A DNA stretch of 51,435 bases from Candidatus Gastranaerophilales bacterium (GTDB lineage: Bacteria > Cyanobacteriota > Vampirovibrionia > Gastranaerophilales > Gastranaerophilaceae): NCBI GenBank assembly GCA_910587375.1, contig CAJULR010000004.1, forward strand, positions 1 through 51,435, given 5' to 3'. Positions 42,943 to 51,435 of this stretch are shown piece after piece. Below the pieces are notes generated by a model, which searched no databases, had not been told where the DNA came from, and was given only the letters and a program-made list of their open reading frames with translations. Each line of letters starts with the position of its first letter. Within the stretch, counting starts at the first letter, position 1. Position numbers and translations under genes: made by a program.

Positions 42943-44160
42943 TTATTGTTGATATGCAGAGAACAAAGGCATATACAATGACAAAGCAAGGAAGAGAACT
43001 ATACCACCGATTACAATCAACAAGGCAGGTTCCACCAACTTTGTAAATTTATCAATGATATCATCAAGCTTTCTGTCGATGAATGTTGTACAGTGATATA
43101 ACATTTCACCCAAACGACCTGATTGTTCACCTGTTGCAATCATAAACAACATCATGTTAGGAATTTGTTTTGTACTTCTTAAAGCAACAGACAAGTGAAT
43201 ACCTTGCTGTACCTTGGCAGCCGCACTTAAGATTGCCTGCTTCAACACAACGTTATCCATCGTAAGGTTTGACAAGTATAAACAGTCCACAACCGGGATA
43301 CCAGCGTCGTATGCAACCTGGAGCACTGCAAGAAAGTTTGAAAAGTTTGCATAGCGCATAAGGTCTGATAAAAGCGGCACTTTCAAGATGTTTCTGTCGA
43401 TAACTTTTCTTGTAGATTCTGTTGTGAAAACTTTTTTAATACCAAAACCGAGAAGGAAAAGGCCGCCAATCGGTACATACCAGAATTGACGCATAAAGTT
43501 ACCGAGGTTTATACAAAGCTGGGTTGTAATTGGCAATTCACGGCCCAAGCTGTCAAACATTGACTGGAACGCCGGAAATACAAACACAAGCATTATTGTT
43601 ACAACAATTAAAGCCAAAACAACAACAAAGCAGGGGTAAACAAGGGCGCCTACAACCTTTGATTTGATGGCGTCTTGTTTTTTCAACAATTCCAACATTC
43701 TGGCCAAGGTTTTGTCCAATTCACCGGAATCTTCCCCGGCTTTTACAAGACCTACATAAACCCTGCCGAATATGCTTCTGTATTTTTCAAGAGTTTCAGC
43801 AAGCGTTGAACCTGCGATAATATTTCTTCTTAACTCATATGCAATATCCCTGATTGCCGTTGCCTCTGCGTTATTTTCCATAAACACAAGGGTTTCAATA
43901 ATCGGAATACCTGTTGCTGTTAAGATTTGCAAAGTTGATGTAAATTCAATTTTATCCTTCAAGGACATTGGTTTTAAATTTGCTTTTGCAAGTTTAATCA
44001 CCTGTTCTGAAGCATTTTTATTTGTTTCATCAACAATTTTTGTCGGCAAAAGACCGAGCTTTTTAATACCTTCGCGGGCAGATTTTATATCATCAGCTTC
44101 AAGTTTGCCTCTGACAATCGTTTTATTGTTTTTAAGTGCTATATATGCAAATAAGGGCAT
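42943..44160 (-). CDS. pilC: Type IV pilus inner-membrane platform protein PilC (GspF family)
   Basis: A 405-residue inner membrane platform protein. Two GspF domains are visible: FTSTLQILTATGIPIIETL in the first, FLAVLQVAYDAGIPVVDCL in the second. Three hydrophobic segments lie near residues 170-195, 215-240 and 375-398. Known: it couples the ATPase PilB to pilus assembly. The ATG overlaps the pilB stop by one base. The last gene of the pilus run; a terminator follows. GspF of a type II system is the alternative. Confidence 0.92.
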   Translation of the reverse strand: MPLFAYIALKNNKTIVRGKLEADDIKSAREGIKKLGLLPTKIVDETNKNASEQVIKLAKANLKPMSLKDKIEFTSTLQILTATGIPIIETLVFMENNAEATAIRDIAYELRRNIIAGSTLAETLEKYRSIFGRVYVGLVKAGEDSGELDKTLARMLELLKKQDAIKSKVVGALVYPCFVVVLALIVVTIMLVFVFPAFQSMFDSLGRELPITTQLCINLGNFMRQFWYVPIGGLFLLGFGIKKVFTTESTRKVIDRNILKVPLLSDLMRYANFSNFLAVLQVAYDAGIPVVDCLYLSNLTMDNVVLKQAILSAAAKVQQGIHLSVALRSTKQIPNMMLFMIATGEQSGRLGEMLYHCTTFIDRKLDDIIDKFTKLVEPALLIVIGGIVLFLALSLYMPLFSAYQQ

Positions 44161-46637
44161 TATTCACCAGCCAATCCTAATGTTCTAACAAATTCATCAA
44201 TAGAGGTTACGCCGTTTTTAATATGCTCTAAGCAAGCAACTTTAAGCGTTTTCATACCGTGTTTTACGGCATATTCTTCAATTTCAACATCATGCGCACG
44301 TTGTGCGATGAGTTTTTTCAAGTCGTTATTCACAACAAGAATTTCAAGCACGGCCGTTCTGCCTTTATATCCTGTATTGCCGCAGAATTCACAACCCTTC
44401 GCTCTATATACTGTGTGTTTCATAAATTCTTGAATTTCAAGCGGGTCAGAAAGAACTTTTCTTGCGTCTTCGAGGGTTGGAGTATAGGCTTCTTTACAAT
44501 CAGGACATAGCTTTCTAACAAGCCTTTGGGCCATTACACCATTTAGGGTTGAAGATACAAGGTAATCCTTTGCACCCATTTCAATAAGCCTTGTAACCGT
44601 TGCAGCAGCAGAGTTTGTGTGGACTGTACTCAACACAAGGTGACCCGTTAAAGAAGCTGAAATAGCAACTTCAAGAGTTTCAAAGTCACGAATCTCACCA
44701 ACAAGGATAACATCAGGGTCTTGCCTTAAGATTGCCCTTAATGATGTTGCAAACGTAATGCCGGCTTTCGGGTTTACAGCGGATTGATTTACCCCCTCAA
44801 GTTTAATTTCGACAGGGTCTTCAATCGTTGTAATGTTTACATCTTCTTTGTTTAAAGATTTTAACAAGGCATAAAGCGTTGTTGTTTTACCGGAACCTGT
44901 AGGGCCGGATGTTAACAAAATGCCGTTTGGCGCAGAAATAAGATAATGGATTTTTTCAAGATCGTCTTTAGACGCTCCATCAATTTGGATTTCATTACCC
45001 ATGCCTTCCATAGAAGTAACAGCAGGGGCCAAAACCCTGATAACCATTTTTTCTCTGCCATTTACAGGAAGCGTGTTGATACGGAAGTCAAACTGCATTT
45101 TTTTATATTTAATCGTGAAGCTTCCGTCTTGCGCTCTTCTGTGTTCTGCAATGTTCATACGAGCCAAAACCTTGAAACGTGAAATTACAGCGCTTTCAAC
45201 CTTTTGAGGAATCTTAAGCACTTCTTTCAAGGCGCCATCCACCCTGTATCTTACAACATAGCCAACGCTTCTGGGTTCAATGTGAATATCTGACGCTTTT
45301 TGGTCAATCGCAGAAGTAATAATTTTATTTGCAAACTTTGAAACAGTACCTGTTGTGTCTTGAATTTCTTTTTCAACCTGTTCCCAAAGAGTGTCTTCAT
45401 TTGTGATATCAGATTTTTCTTTTTCAATCTGTTCTAAGATTTTATCCGTTTCTTGTTTATCGGTTTGATAATACGTCTGCACAAAGTTTTCATACTCAAA
45501 GTGAGTAATCATCATAATTGTGGGCTTTAAACCGGTTTGATAAACTATTTCATCAATAACCCTTGTGTCATTTGGATTAACCATACCAACAACAAGCGTT
45601 TTATCCGTCATAGACAAAGGAATAACCCTGTTTACACGAACAAAATCCTCGGGAAGAACTGAAATTGCCGTAGGCAGTGCACGCAATTGCTCGGCAGAAG
45701 CAAGCTTTAAGCCCATCTGAGCACCCAAGGCTTCTTTTAATTGCCTAATGGTTACAAAACCAAGCTTAACAAGTACGGACCCGAGCGGAACATCCAAAAC
45801 TTTTGCTTCAGCAAGAGCAATCGTTAATTGCTTTTCTGTTAAAAGGCCTTCTTCCATTAAAATCTCACCGATTCTTTTTGTTTTGGGAGATTTCACCTGG
45901 TCAATTGTTTTAATTGGCTTTTTAGGGCCGCTTGCAACAGAAGGGTCCAACTTTGGACGTCTTTGCTGCGGTCTTTGTTGAACTGCAGCCCTTGGCTGAG
46001 GAGATGGAATATCTTCAGGAATTGTATCGTCGATATCATCATCTTCAATAGTTAAATCAACATCATCATCCACAAGGGGCTTTGGCTGAATAACTTTTTT
46101 AGGCTGAACTTGCGGTCTTGCAACGGGCTTTTGAGCAACAGCCTGAGCTGCAGATTTTAACTGCACGTTTGGCGACATTGAAACATTTACATCTTCAAGA
46201 GAATCGATGTCCACATCTTCAACTGCAACAGTGTTGAAATCATCATGCTCTTCTTCAACGGCAAGATTATCAGCTTCAATTACTTCATTTGAAATTTCAT
46301 CAAAAGTATCGCCATCATTATGAGCTTCGCCTTCTTGCGGAGCAGAGGCCAATTTTACATTGCCATATTTAGAATTAAAAATCTTTAAAAAATCATTAAA
46401 TAAAACATCAAAATTAGCTTCAGAAAGAAAAATAAATTCAATTCTGCAATCAAAAATTGATTTTATATATTCATTTATCTTTGCCTTGTCTGATGTGGCA
46501 GACACAGCCACAAAAAAAGCGTCGCCTTGCATATTAATCGGAACAAAGGACATTTCTTTTGCAACGGCAAGTTCAAAATGGTTGGCATAATCAAAATTGA
46601 TTTTATTTATAAGTTTTACTAATAATTCGTTTTTCAT
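44160..46637 (-). CDS. pilB: Type IV pilus assembly ATPase PilB (GspE family), long form
   Basis: A hexameric ATPase that drives pilus extension. The 825 residues are longer than the usual ~570. The layout is an N-terminal globular part (1-95), an acidic and Pro/Gln-rich linker (about 100-245), and an MshEN-like domain (about 255-395, starting RIGEILMEEGLLTEKQL). The core ATPase has GPTGSGKTT (578-586), an Asp box, VILVGEIRD (642-650) and a four-Cys zinc site (C711, C714, C749, C752). The two MshEN cyclic-di-GMP motifs are imperfect: the first ends in Ala instead of Gln and the second begins with Pro instead of Arg. It overlaps pilC by one base. Confidence 0.92.
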   Translation of the reverse strand: MKNELLVKLINKINFDYANHFELAVAKEMSFVPINMQGDAFFVAVSATSDKAKINEYIKSIFDCRIEFIFLSEANFDVLFNDFLKIFNSKYGNVKLASAPQEGEAHNDGDTFDEISNEVIEADNLAVEEEHDDFNTVAVEDVDIDSLEDVNVSMSPNVQLKSAAQAVAQKPVARPQVQPKKVIQPKPLVDDDVDLTIEDDDIDDTIPEDIPSPQPRAAVQQRPQQRRPKLDPSVASGPKKPIKTIDQVKSPKTKRIGEILMEEGLLTEKQLTIALAEAKVLDVPLGSVLVKLGFVTIRQLKEALGAQMGLKLASAEQLRALPTAISVLPEDFVRVNRVIPLSMTDKTLVVGMVNPNDTRVIDEIVYQTGLKPTIMMITHFEYENFVQTYYQTDKQETDKILEQIEKEKSDITNEDTLWEQVEKEIQDTTGTVSKFANKIITSAIDQKASDIHIEPRSVGYVVRYRVDGALKEVLKIPQKVESAVISRFKVLARMNIAEHRRAQDGSFTIKYKKMQFDFRINTLPVNGREKMVIRVLAPAVTSMEGMGNEIQIDGASKDDLEKIHYLISAPNGILLTSGPTGSGKTTTLYALLKSLNKEDVNITTIEDPVEIKLEGVNQSAVNPKAGITFATSLRAILRQDPDVILVGEIRDFETLEVAISASLTGHLVLSTVHTNSAAATVTRLIEMGAKDYLVSSTLNGVMAQRLVRKLCPDCKEAYTPTLEDARKVLSDPLEIQEFMKHTVYRAKGCEFCGNTGYKGRTAVLEILVVNNDLKKLIAQRAHDVEIEEYAVKHGMKTLKVACLEHIKNGVTSIDEFVRTLGLAGE

Positions 46638-46707
46638 AATAAAATTTTTGTCTAACTTTTCAACTAAATGCTTATTTTATAATTTCAATACTTTGGGGTT
46701 TTTAAAC

Positions 46708-46742
46708 TTGGCAGGGTCTAATCAATTGATTAACCCTGCCAA
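46708..46742 (-). other. Long hairpin between pilQ and pilB
   Basis: TTGGCAGGGT (46708-46717) pairs with ACCCTGCCAA (46733-46742), and the interior (TAATCAATTGATTA) is itself palindromic with one bulged base, so the whole 35 bases can fold. On the minus strand it is followed by only three T's, so it may be a partial terminator or a stabilising/processing hairpin that sets different levels for pilQ and pilB. Confidence 0.6.
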
Positions 46743-46760
46743 ACTTTGTTTTTAATTTTT

Positions 46761-48743
46761 TTATAGGTCCATCGCCTTGATTTCTTTTGCTTGTTCTTCT
46801 GAGTATACGATGTGTGGAGTAATCATAATTACCAATTCTTCTTTGCTCTTGGCGTTTGTTGAGCTTCTGAAGAACACACCAATCAGAGGAAGGTCGCCCA
46901 ATACCGGAACTTTAGTTACGTTTTCCCTTTCGCTTTCTTTAATAAGACCTGCGATAACAAGGGTTTCACCATCTTTAATTCTCAAGTTGTTGAGTTTCAA
47001 GTTACGTCTTTGTAACAATGTTGCAGCGATTATGTTTTGGTTATATTCGTCTTTTGTAATTTCTTGAGACTTAATTGTTGAAAACTCAGGAACCATATTT
47101 AATGATACATAACCGTCTTGGCTTATGAAAGGAATCATTTCGATTTTCAAACCTTCGTCGTTACCAAGTTCGTATGTTCTTGTAACAATCGGAGTATCAG
47201 TTGCAGAGTTTGTATTCATTTCTGTGCTTGTTGATTTAATATAGTCACTTGTTAAGTCGATAATTGATTTTTGACCGTTTGTAACCATAATCTTAGGATT
47301 TGTAAGCACTCTGCCCTTTTGGTTATTTACAAGATATTTTAATTGATAAGAAAGAACTGAGCTTCCTGAATATTTAGCACCTGCAGGGGTTCCGTCAGGC
47401 CCAAAAATAACAGGTCTGCTTGTAGAGCCGGTATCCGTATTTGCCATATTGCTTACACCTTCAGTTGAAGAGAAGCCAACGCTTAAGAATGGAGTCCACA
47501 AGTTCCATACGTTATCAAATTCTTTTGAACCTTCTTCGTTAAGCTCGATAACTGCAAGTTCAATATAAGCCATAGCTTGTTTAATATCATTTTTAGCAAT
47601 GAATTCTTTAATAATATTCAACTGTTCAACAGAACCGCCATAAACAGTAACCACACCGAGTTCAGGTGAGAATGTAACTGTCATTGGAACTGACGGGAAT
47701 GGAACAACTGTAGAGCCATCTGTTGTAACGTTACCTGTTGTACCGCCTGTAGTATCAACAGCAGTTGCACGGCAGGCAATGAAACCGCCGCCGAGCTTCA
47801 CGGCTTTAATAGCATCATCTTCTGAATCTTGTTCGGTTTCACCGTCATCAATCTGTGTTTGAGAAGACTGCGTTGCAGTACCTTGGTTATCCAATGAAGT
47901 TCTTGAAGGCATCATTGTGTCGCAAATCAAAGCGGCCATTTCTTTTGGAGTTGTATGGTTCACTTTGAAGATGTTAACCATAGGCTTTTTATCTACCTGA
48001 GCAACAACTTTTTCTGCAACAGCAGCGTCGTCGTCAGTACCAAATATTAAGATTTCGTTTGTACGTGGGTTTGAAGCAACAACCTGTTTATTTGAAACAC
48101 CGGCCATCTTAGCAGAGAAGATGTTAGCGTTTAAGAATTTTGCAACCGCAGGAGCTTCAACATATTTAATAGGAATAACCGTTAAGCTTTGTTTGCCGGC
48201 ACCTAAATCCTTAGAAGCTTCCATTGAAGAAACAATCAGGTTTTTGCCATCTTTAATATAAGTAAGTTCTGAAGATTTCATTACAAGAAGGAAAGCGTCA
48301 TTTAAAGTTACATCAACTAAGTCTAAAGTAACTTTACCTTCCACAGAGCTATGGAAAACAACGTTTATGCCTGCTTTATCGGCAAACATTCTTAAAACCT
48401 GACGAACATCGGAATCTCTTAAAGAAAGTGTGATTTTATTCGGAGAGTTCGTAATTGCAACGCCTCCGTCAAGCTTAACTCTCGTAGTTGTATTTCTAGC
48501 CTCCGGGCTGTTTAAATTCAACATGGCGCTTTCGCTTGTGTTGTCAATCATTTGCTTTAGCGCAAGTGTTGAAGAGTCTTCCTGTAAACCGGTGTCATCA
48601 ACATTCATTGCCAAAAGCGCATTTTGACCTAAAGATTCGTCTTTTTGTTCGCTAAGAAAACCCGCCCAGCAAGTCTGCACCAAGGACAGAGCAAGCGCGA
48701 AGAGCGTAATGTTTCTAAATAGTTTTTTCTTGTGTGTTAACAT
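46761..48743 (-). CDS. pilQ: Secretin PilQ (GspD/PilQ family)
   Basis: The outer-membrane ring through which the pilus passes. Signal peptide 1-27 (basic start, LFALALSLVQTCWAG). Domains: STN/N0-like (about 83-155, VRQVLRMFADKAGINVVF), secretin N-type domains (about 160-370) with a Thr/Gly-rich, low-complexity insert at about 330-350, and the secretin barrel (about 400-655). The barrel has VLTNPKIMVTNGQKS, LVIAGLIKESE, VPVLGDLPLIGVFFRS and ELVIMITPHIV, the family end. 660 residues. It lies 33 bases after the PilP-like gene. GspD of a type II secretion system is the alternative; PilQ is favoured by pilB/pilC. Confidence 0.9.
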   Translation of the reverse strand: MLTHKKKLFRNITLFALALSLVQTCWAGFLSEQKDESLGQNALLAMNVDDTGLQEDSSTLALKQMIDNTSESAMLNLNSPEARNTTTRVKLDGGVAITNSPNKITLSLRDSDVRQVLRMFADKAGINVVFHSSVEGKVTLDLVDVTLNDAFLLVMKSSELTYIKDGKNLIVSSMEASKDLGAGKQSLTVIPIKYVEAPAVAKFLNANIFSAKMAGVSNKQVVASNPRTNEILIFGTDDDAAVAEKVVAQVDKKPMVNIFKVNHTTPKEMAALICDTMMPSRTSLDNQGTATQSSQTQIDDGETEQDSEDDAIKAVKLGGGFIACRATAVDTTGGTTGNVTTDGSTVVPFPSVPMTVTFSPELGVVTVYGGSVEQLNIIKEFIAKNDIKQAMAYIELAVIELNEEGSKEFDNVWNLWTPFLSVGFSSTEGVSNMANTDTGSTSRPVIFGPDGTPAGAKYSGSSVLSYQLKYLVNNQKGRVLTNPKIMVTNGQKSIIDLTSDYIKSTSTEMNTNSATDTPIVTRTYELGNDEGLKIEMIPFISQDGYVSLNMVPEFSTIKSQEITKDEYNQNIIAATLLQRRNLKLNNLRIKDGETLVIAGLIKESERENVTKVPVLGDLPLIGVFFRSSTNAKSKEELVIMITPHIVYSEEQAKEIKAMDL

Positions 48744-48776
48744 TGTATTCTAACTCCTAGATTAATTTTTCTTAAT

Positions 48777-49964
48777 TTAATTCTTTACACTAACTTCCAC
48801 ATCAGAAGATGATGTATATTGTTTAGCCCCTGCAAACTTGCCTGAAGACTGGCGCTGTGCCATACCACCGACAGCGGAGCTGTTGTTAAAGTTTTCTCCA
48901 ACTTGTGCTCTATAAACGTTTGTACCGTTTTTAATAGCCACATACTGCGTATTAATTGCAACCACCTGGAAGTCGTCAACTTTGTCACCAATTTGCACAA
49001 AGTAATCCTGACCATTTACGCTGATAATTGCAGAAGGTTTAACACTGTCAAATAAAATACCTGAAACCGTAATTTCCATAAGCTTCTTGGCTTCTTCTGC
49101 CACTTCATCTGATGGAACATTTTCCGGAGGAGTGAGTATTTCATAATCAGAGAATGCATATTTTGCAGTTGAATTTTCAAAACCGGCAGGTGGAACAAAA
49201 GGATTCATTCTGCCACCGTTTTGAACAGAAAGTGTCACAAATTTTTCAGCTTTCTTTTCTTCTGCTTTTGCTTTTTCTTCAGCCTTTTGATTATCTGCAT
49301 TTACATTTGCAGGTGTGTTTATATCAAGAACAGGTTGATTTGCGTTCATATCCGGCATTGGCGCCTCTTGTGCAGGGCTTACTGCCTTTTTCAATGATTC
49401 AACATCAAATCCTGTTAAAGATTTTCCGTAAGTCATAAACAAATATATCAAACCACCAACAAGTGCAACGGCAAGCAACACGCCAACCAAAGATGTGAAA
49501 ACACCTGAGGATGATTTTTTTGAGCTTTTTGGTTCAAAATAAATATCATCTTCATCGCCAAAAGCGGTTCTTCTTGAAGGACGTCTTGTAAGATCAGGAG
49601 TGATTGTGTCTCCTCTTGAATCCGCAGGCGAATAACTTTCAGCAGAACCTGAAGCAGCGCCGCCAAAAACATCAAAAGCGTCTTTTCTTGGAGTGCTTGC
49701 ACGTCTTTGCGGAGCAGGCCTTATTGCTGCAGCAGCCTCATCGTCAAGAACATCATCATCCAAGAGCATATCGTCTGTGTCGTCCAAAAGGGCGTCATCA
49801 TCAACGGCTGCTCCTCTTTTAACGGTGCCAATGTCGATGTCAGCATCATCATCTAACAGATCATCCCAAGTAACGGATTTGTCATCGTCGCTATCGATAT
49901 CGAGATCAAGCTCGTCGAGCGCGTTACCATCTTTCATATTTTCTTTTTCGTCTTCAAAATACAT
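48777..49964 (-). CDS. PilP/GspC-like periplasmic-linker protein
   Basis: A 395-residue protein. N-terminus of about 170 residues: highly acidic and Ala-rich (many Asp-Asp pairs), cytoplasmic. One membrane helix near 160-180 (VFTSLVGVLLAVALVGGLIYLF). Linker with Lys/Glu-rich segment. C-terminal domain (about 255-375) has GGRMNPFVPP, SGILFDSVKPSAIISVNGQD and VQIGDKVDDFQVVAINTQYVAIKNG, which resembles the HR/PilP-type domain that contacts the secretin. First gene of the pilus run, 33 bases ahead of pilQ. The usual partners PilM, PilN and PilO are not in the window. The assignment is by pattern and position, not certain. Confidence 0.72.
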   Translation of the reverse strand: MYFEDEKENMKDGNALDELDLDIDSDDDKSVTWDDLLDDDADIDIGTVKRGAAVDDDALLDDTDDMLLDDDVLDDEAAAAIRPAPQRRASTPRKDAFDVFGGAASGSAESYSPADSRGDTITPDLTRRPSRRTAFGDEDDIYFEPKSSKKSSSGVFTSLVGVLLAVALVGGLIYLFMTYGKSLTGFDVESLKKAVSPAQEAPMPDMNANQPVLDINTPANVNADNQKAEEKAKAEEKKAEKFVTLSVQNGGRMNPFVPPAGFENSTAKYAFSDYEILTPPENVPSDEVAEEAKKLMEITVSGILFDSVKPSAIISVNGQDYFVQIGDKVDDFQVVAINTQYVAIKNGTNVYRAQVGENFNNSSAVGGMAQRQSSGKFAGAKQYTSSSDVEVSVKN

Positions 49965-50109
49965 TGAAAAAATCTTTCAACTCTATTACTCTACTACACT
50001 AAACTTTTATATACATTATTACGTATATACTTACTAATTAATATCATACATTTCAGACAATTTGTCATCATGATTTAAAATAAATCCACCATATGTATTA
50101 GTCAGATTT

Positions 50110-51390
50110 TTATTGATAATCGCCAATGTACGTTGTTTCAATGTGTGCTATCAGTATTGTATCCTGCTCTTTAAGACCAAGCTTCTTTAACTCCTGATAA
50201 ACTCCCATCGAATCCATTATATTAGCAAGCCTGCGCATTTGCTGGGTGTTTCTGATGTCTGTCACGCCTGCTAACCTTCTTATTTTACCACCATCTACAA
50301 GAAATGTGTTTTTGTTAAGTTTGACAACACTAAATTCACTGTCATCATTGTTGTCAAAACCGTCGTCATACTCGATTTCTATTGGGTTTTCAGGATGAGG
50401 TATTTCATCCGTTTTTTTGTAAAGATGATGTAAAAATTCTTCTAAACCTGCCCCTGTTGCACAGGATACAGCATATACATCTTTGTTAAATTTCTTAAAG
50501 TTTTTTATCATATTCTTAACATAATCATCATCGAGAATATCTGTTTTGTTTAGCATAACAACCTGATACAAGGAAGAAAGCCCTTCTCCGTATTTTTTAA
50601 GCTCGTTGTTTATCGTTTTATAGTTTTCTATGGCATTTTCATTCGAAATATCTACAATATGGATTAAAAAACGACATCTTTGAACATGCTTTAGAAACTC
50701 AAACCCTAAACCTACGCCTTCATGCGCACCTTCTATAATCCCCGGGATATCCGCCACAACAAAGCCGTCGCCCGATGGTTTTTTCACCACCCCAAGGTTT
50801 GGAACAAGAGTTGTAAACGGGTAATCAGCAATTTTTGGTTTTGCGGAGGATATTTTTGATATAAAACTGGATTTTCCAGCATTTGGCATTCCAAGAAGAC
50901 CAACATCTGCAATCAGCCTTAATTCAAGCTCAAGTTCCCTTAAAACCGGCGCTTCTCCGGGCTCGCAAAACTGTGGCGCCCTTTTTTGTGCAGTTGCAAA
51001 CCTGGCATTTCCTCTGCCGCCCCTGCCGCCTTTTGCAATTAAAACAGTTTTTTCATCTTCATCTAAATCCGCGATAACTTTTCCCGTTTTTAAATCCCGA
51101 ACAATAACGCCCACAGGAGTTTTGAGGAAAATATCCTTACCATCTTTTCCATGACAATTTTTATTGTGCCCATTTTCCCCATCTTGAGCCTTATAAACAG
51201 ATTTATACGTAAAATCAAGAAGGGTGGACATATTTTCATCAGCAACAAAGTATATATTTCCGCCCCTGCCGCCATCGCCGCCTGCGGGGCCGCCTTTATC
51301 GACAAATTTTTCTCTTCTCCAGGCAACAGCGCCATTCCCGCCCCTGCCGGATTCAATTCTAATTTTAACTTTATCTATAAATGCTGCCAA
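50110..51390 (-). CDS. obgE: Obg family GTPase (ObgE/CgtA)
   Basis: A ribosome-associated GTPase in 50S assembly and stress control. The glycine-rich Obg fold (1-160, RGGNGAVAWRREKFV and GGRGGRGNARFAT) is followed by the G domain: GMPNAGKSS, DIPGIIEGAHEG and LNKTDIL. The C-terminal OCT domain (about 350-426) is present. 426 residues, normal. The ATG at 51390 lies 45 bases from the window edge; the only possible ribosome site is GGAAGG, rather far upstream, so the start is less certain. It is followed by a 145-base AT-rich gap before the pilus run. The last residues are YIGDYQ. Confidence 0.95.
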   Translation of the reverse strand: MAAFIDKVKIRIESGRGGNGAVAWRREKFVDKGGPAGGDGGRGGNIYFVADENMSTLLDFTYKSVYKAQDGENGHNKNCHGKDGKDIFLKTPVGVIVRDLKTGKVIADLDEDEKTVLIAKGGRGGRGNARFATAQKRAPQFCEPGEAPVLRELELELRLIADVGLLGMPNAGKSSFISKISSAKPKIADYPFTTLVPNLGVVKKPSGDGFVVADIPGIIEGAHEGVGLGFEFLKHVQRCRFLIHIVDISNENAIENYKTINNELKKYGEGLSSLYQVVMLNKTDILDDDYVKNMIKNFKKFNKDVYAVSCATGAGLEEFLHHLYKKTDEIPHPENPIEIEYDDGFDNNDDSEFSVVKLNKNTFLVDGGKIRRLAGVTDIRNTQQMRRLANIMDSMGVYQELKKLGLKEQDTILIAHIETTYIGDYQ

Positions 51391-51435
51391 TTTAGCCTTC
51401 CGAAAATTCTTGAAAAATCCCTGTGATATTTTATA

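Overview
The window looks like a chromosomal segment from an AT-rich, diderm (outer-membrane-bearing), apparently non-photosynthetic bacterium. My best guess is a gut Gastranaerophilales-type member of the Vampirovibrionia ('Melainabacteria'), the sister lineage of the photosynthetic Cyanobacteria. This is an inference. It rests on an LdpA-like 4Fe-4S protein (a family known from cyanobacteria), a DUF366 gene beside queC, a secretin plus a KdsC-type phosphatase (diderm traits), and several genes whose likely -10 box lies only about 6-9 bases before the start codon. No gene for photosynthesis or respiration is seen. Genes are packed tightly and no gene-free stretch exceeds 300 bases. I found no tRNA, rRNA, CRISPR array, insertion sequence or integrase.

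Layout. 1-1368: DUF262/DUF1524 (GmrSD-like) gene cut by the left edge, closed by a strong terminator. 1575-3096 (-): membrane-anchored GH24 lysozyme and rpmB. 3285-6462 (-): HEAT-repeat protein, queC, DUF366 protein and SPOR-domain protein. 6634-9628 (+): dnaG and rpoD. 9766-15131 (+): run of six genes, gmk, coaBC, NIF3-family, aroC, aroK, aroB, most of them overlapping. 15064-17028 (-): large TPR protein whose 3' end overlaps aroB. 17285-19736 (+): two small related unknown proteins, then spmA-spmB. 19739-22403 (-): LdpA-like protein, tilS, hpt. 22564-27541 (-): TPR protein, small membrane protein, kdsC, second TPR protein, lysC. 27690-30544 (+): gshB-like ATP-grasp gene and two lineage-type membrane proteins carrying an SFGG/SFNGG motif. 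30678-37397 (+): aroF (DAHP synthase), glyQ and three tandem APC amino-acid permeases. 37527-38813 (-): GAF plus degenerate HD-GYP protein. 38971-40689 (+): metX-metW. 40759-41541 (-): tpiA. 41615-42868 (+): bioA. 42943-49964 (-): PilP-like, PilQ, PilB, PilC. 50110-51390 (-): obgE.

How the genes fit together. Three of the central genes (aroC, aroK, aroB) plus aroF supply chorismate. lysC and metX-metW cover the aspartate/methionine branch. gmk and hpt handle purines, coaBC makes coenzyme A, bioA biotin and queC the queuosine precursor. dnaG/rpoD, obgE, rpmB, tilS and glyQ are core information-processing genes. The pilus operon builds a type IV pilus or type II-like envelope machine. The less understood parts are the SFGG pair, the small paralogue pair ahead of spmAB, the LdpA-like protein and the HD-GYP protein that has lost its metal ligands.
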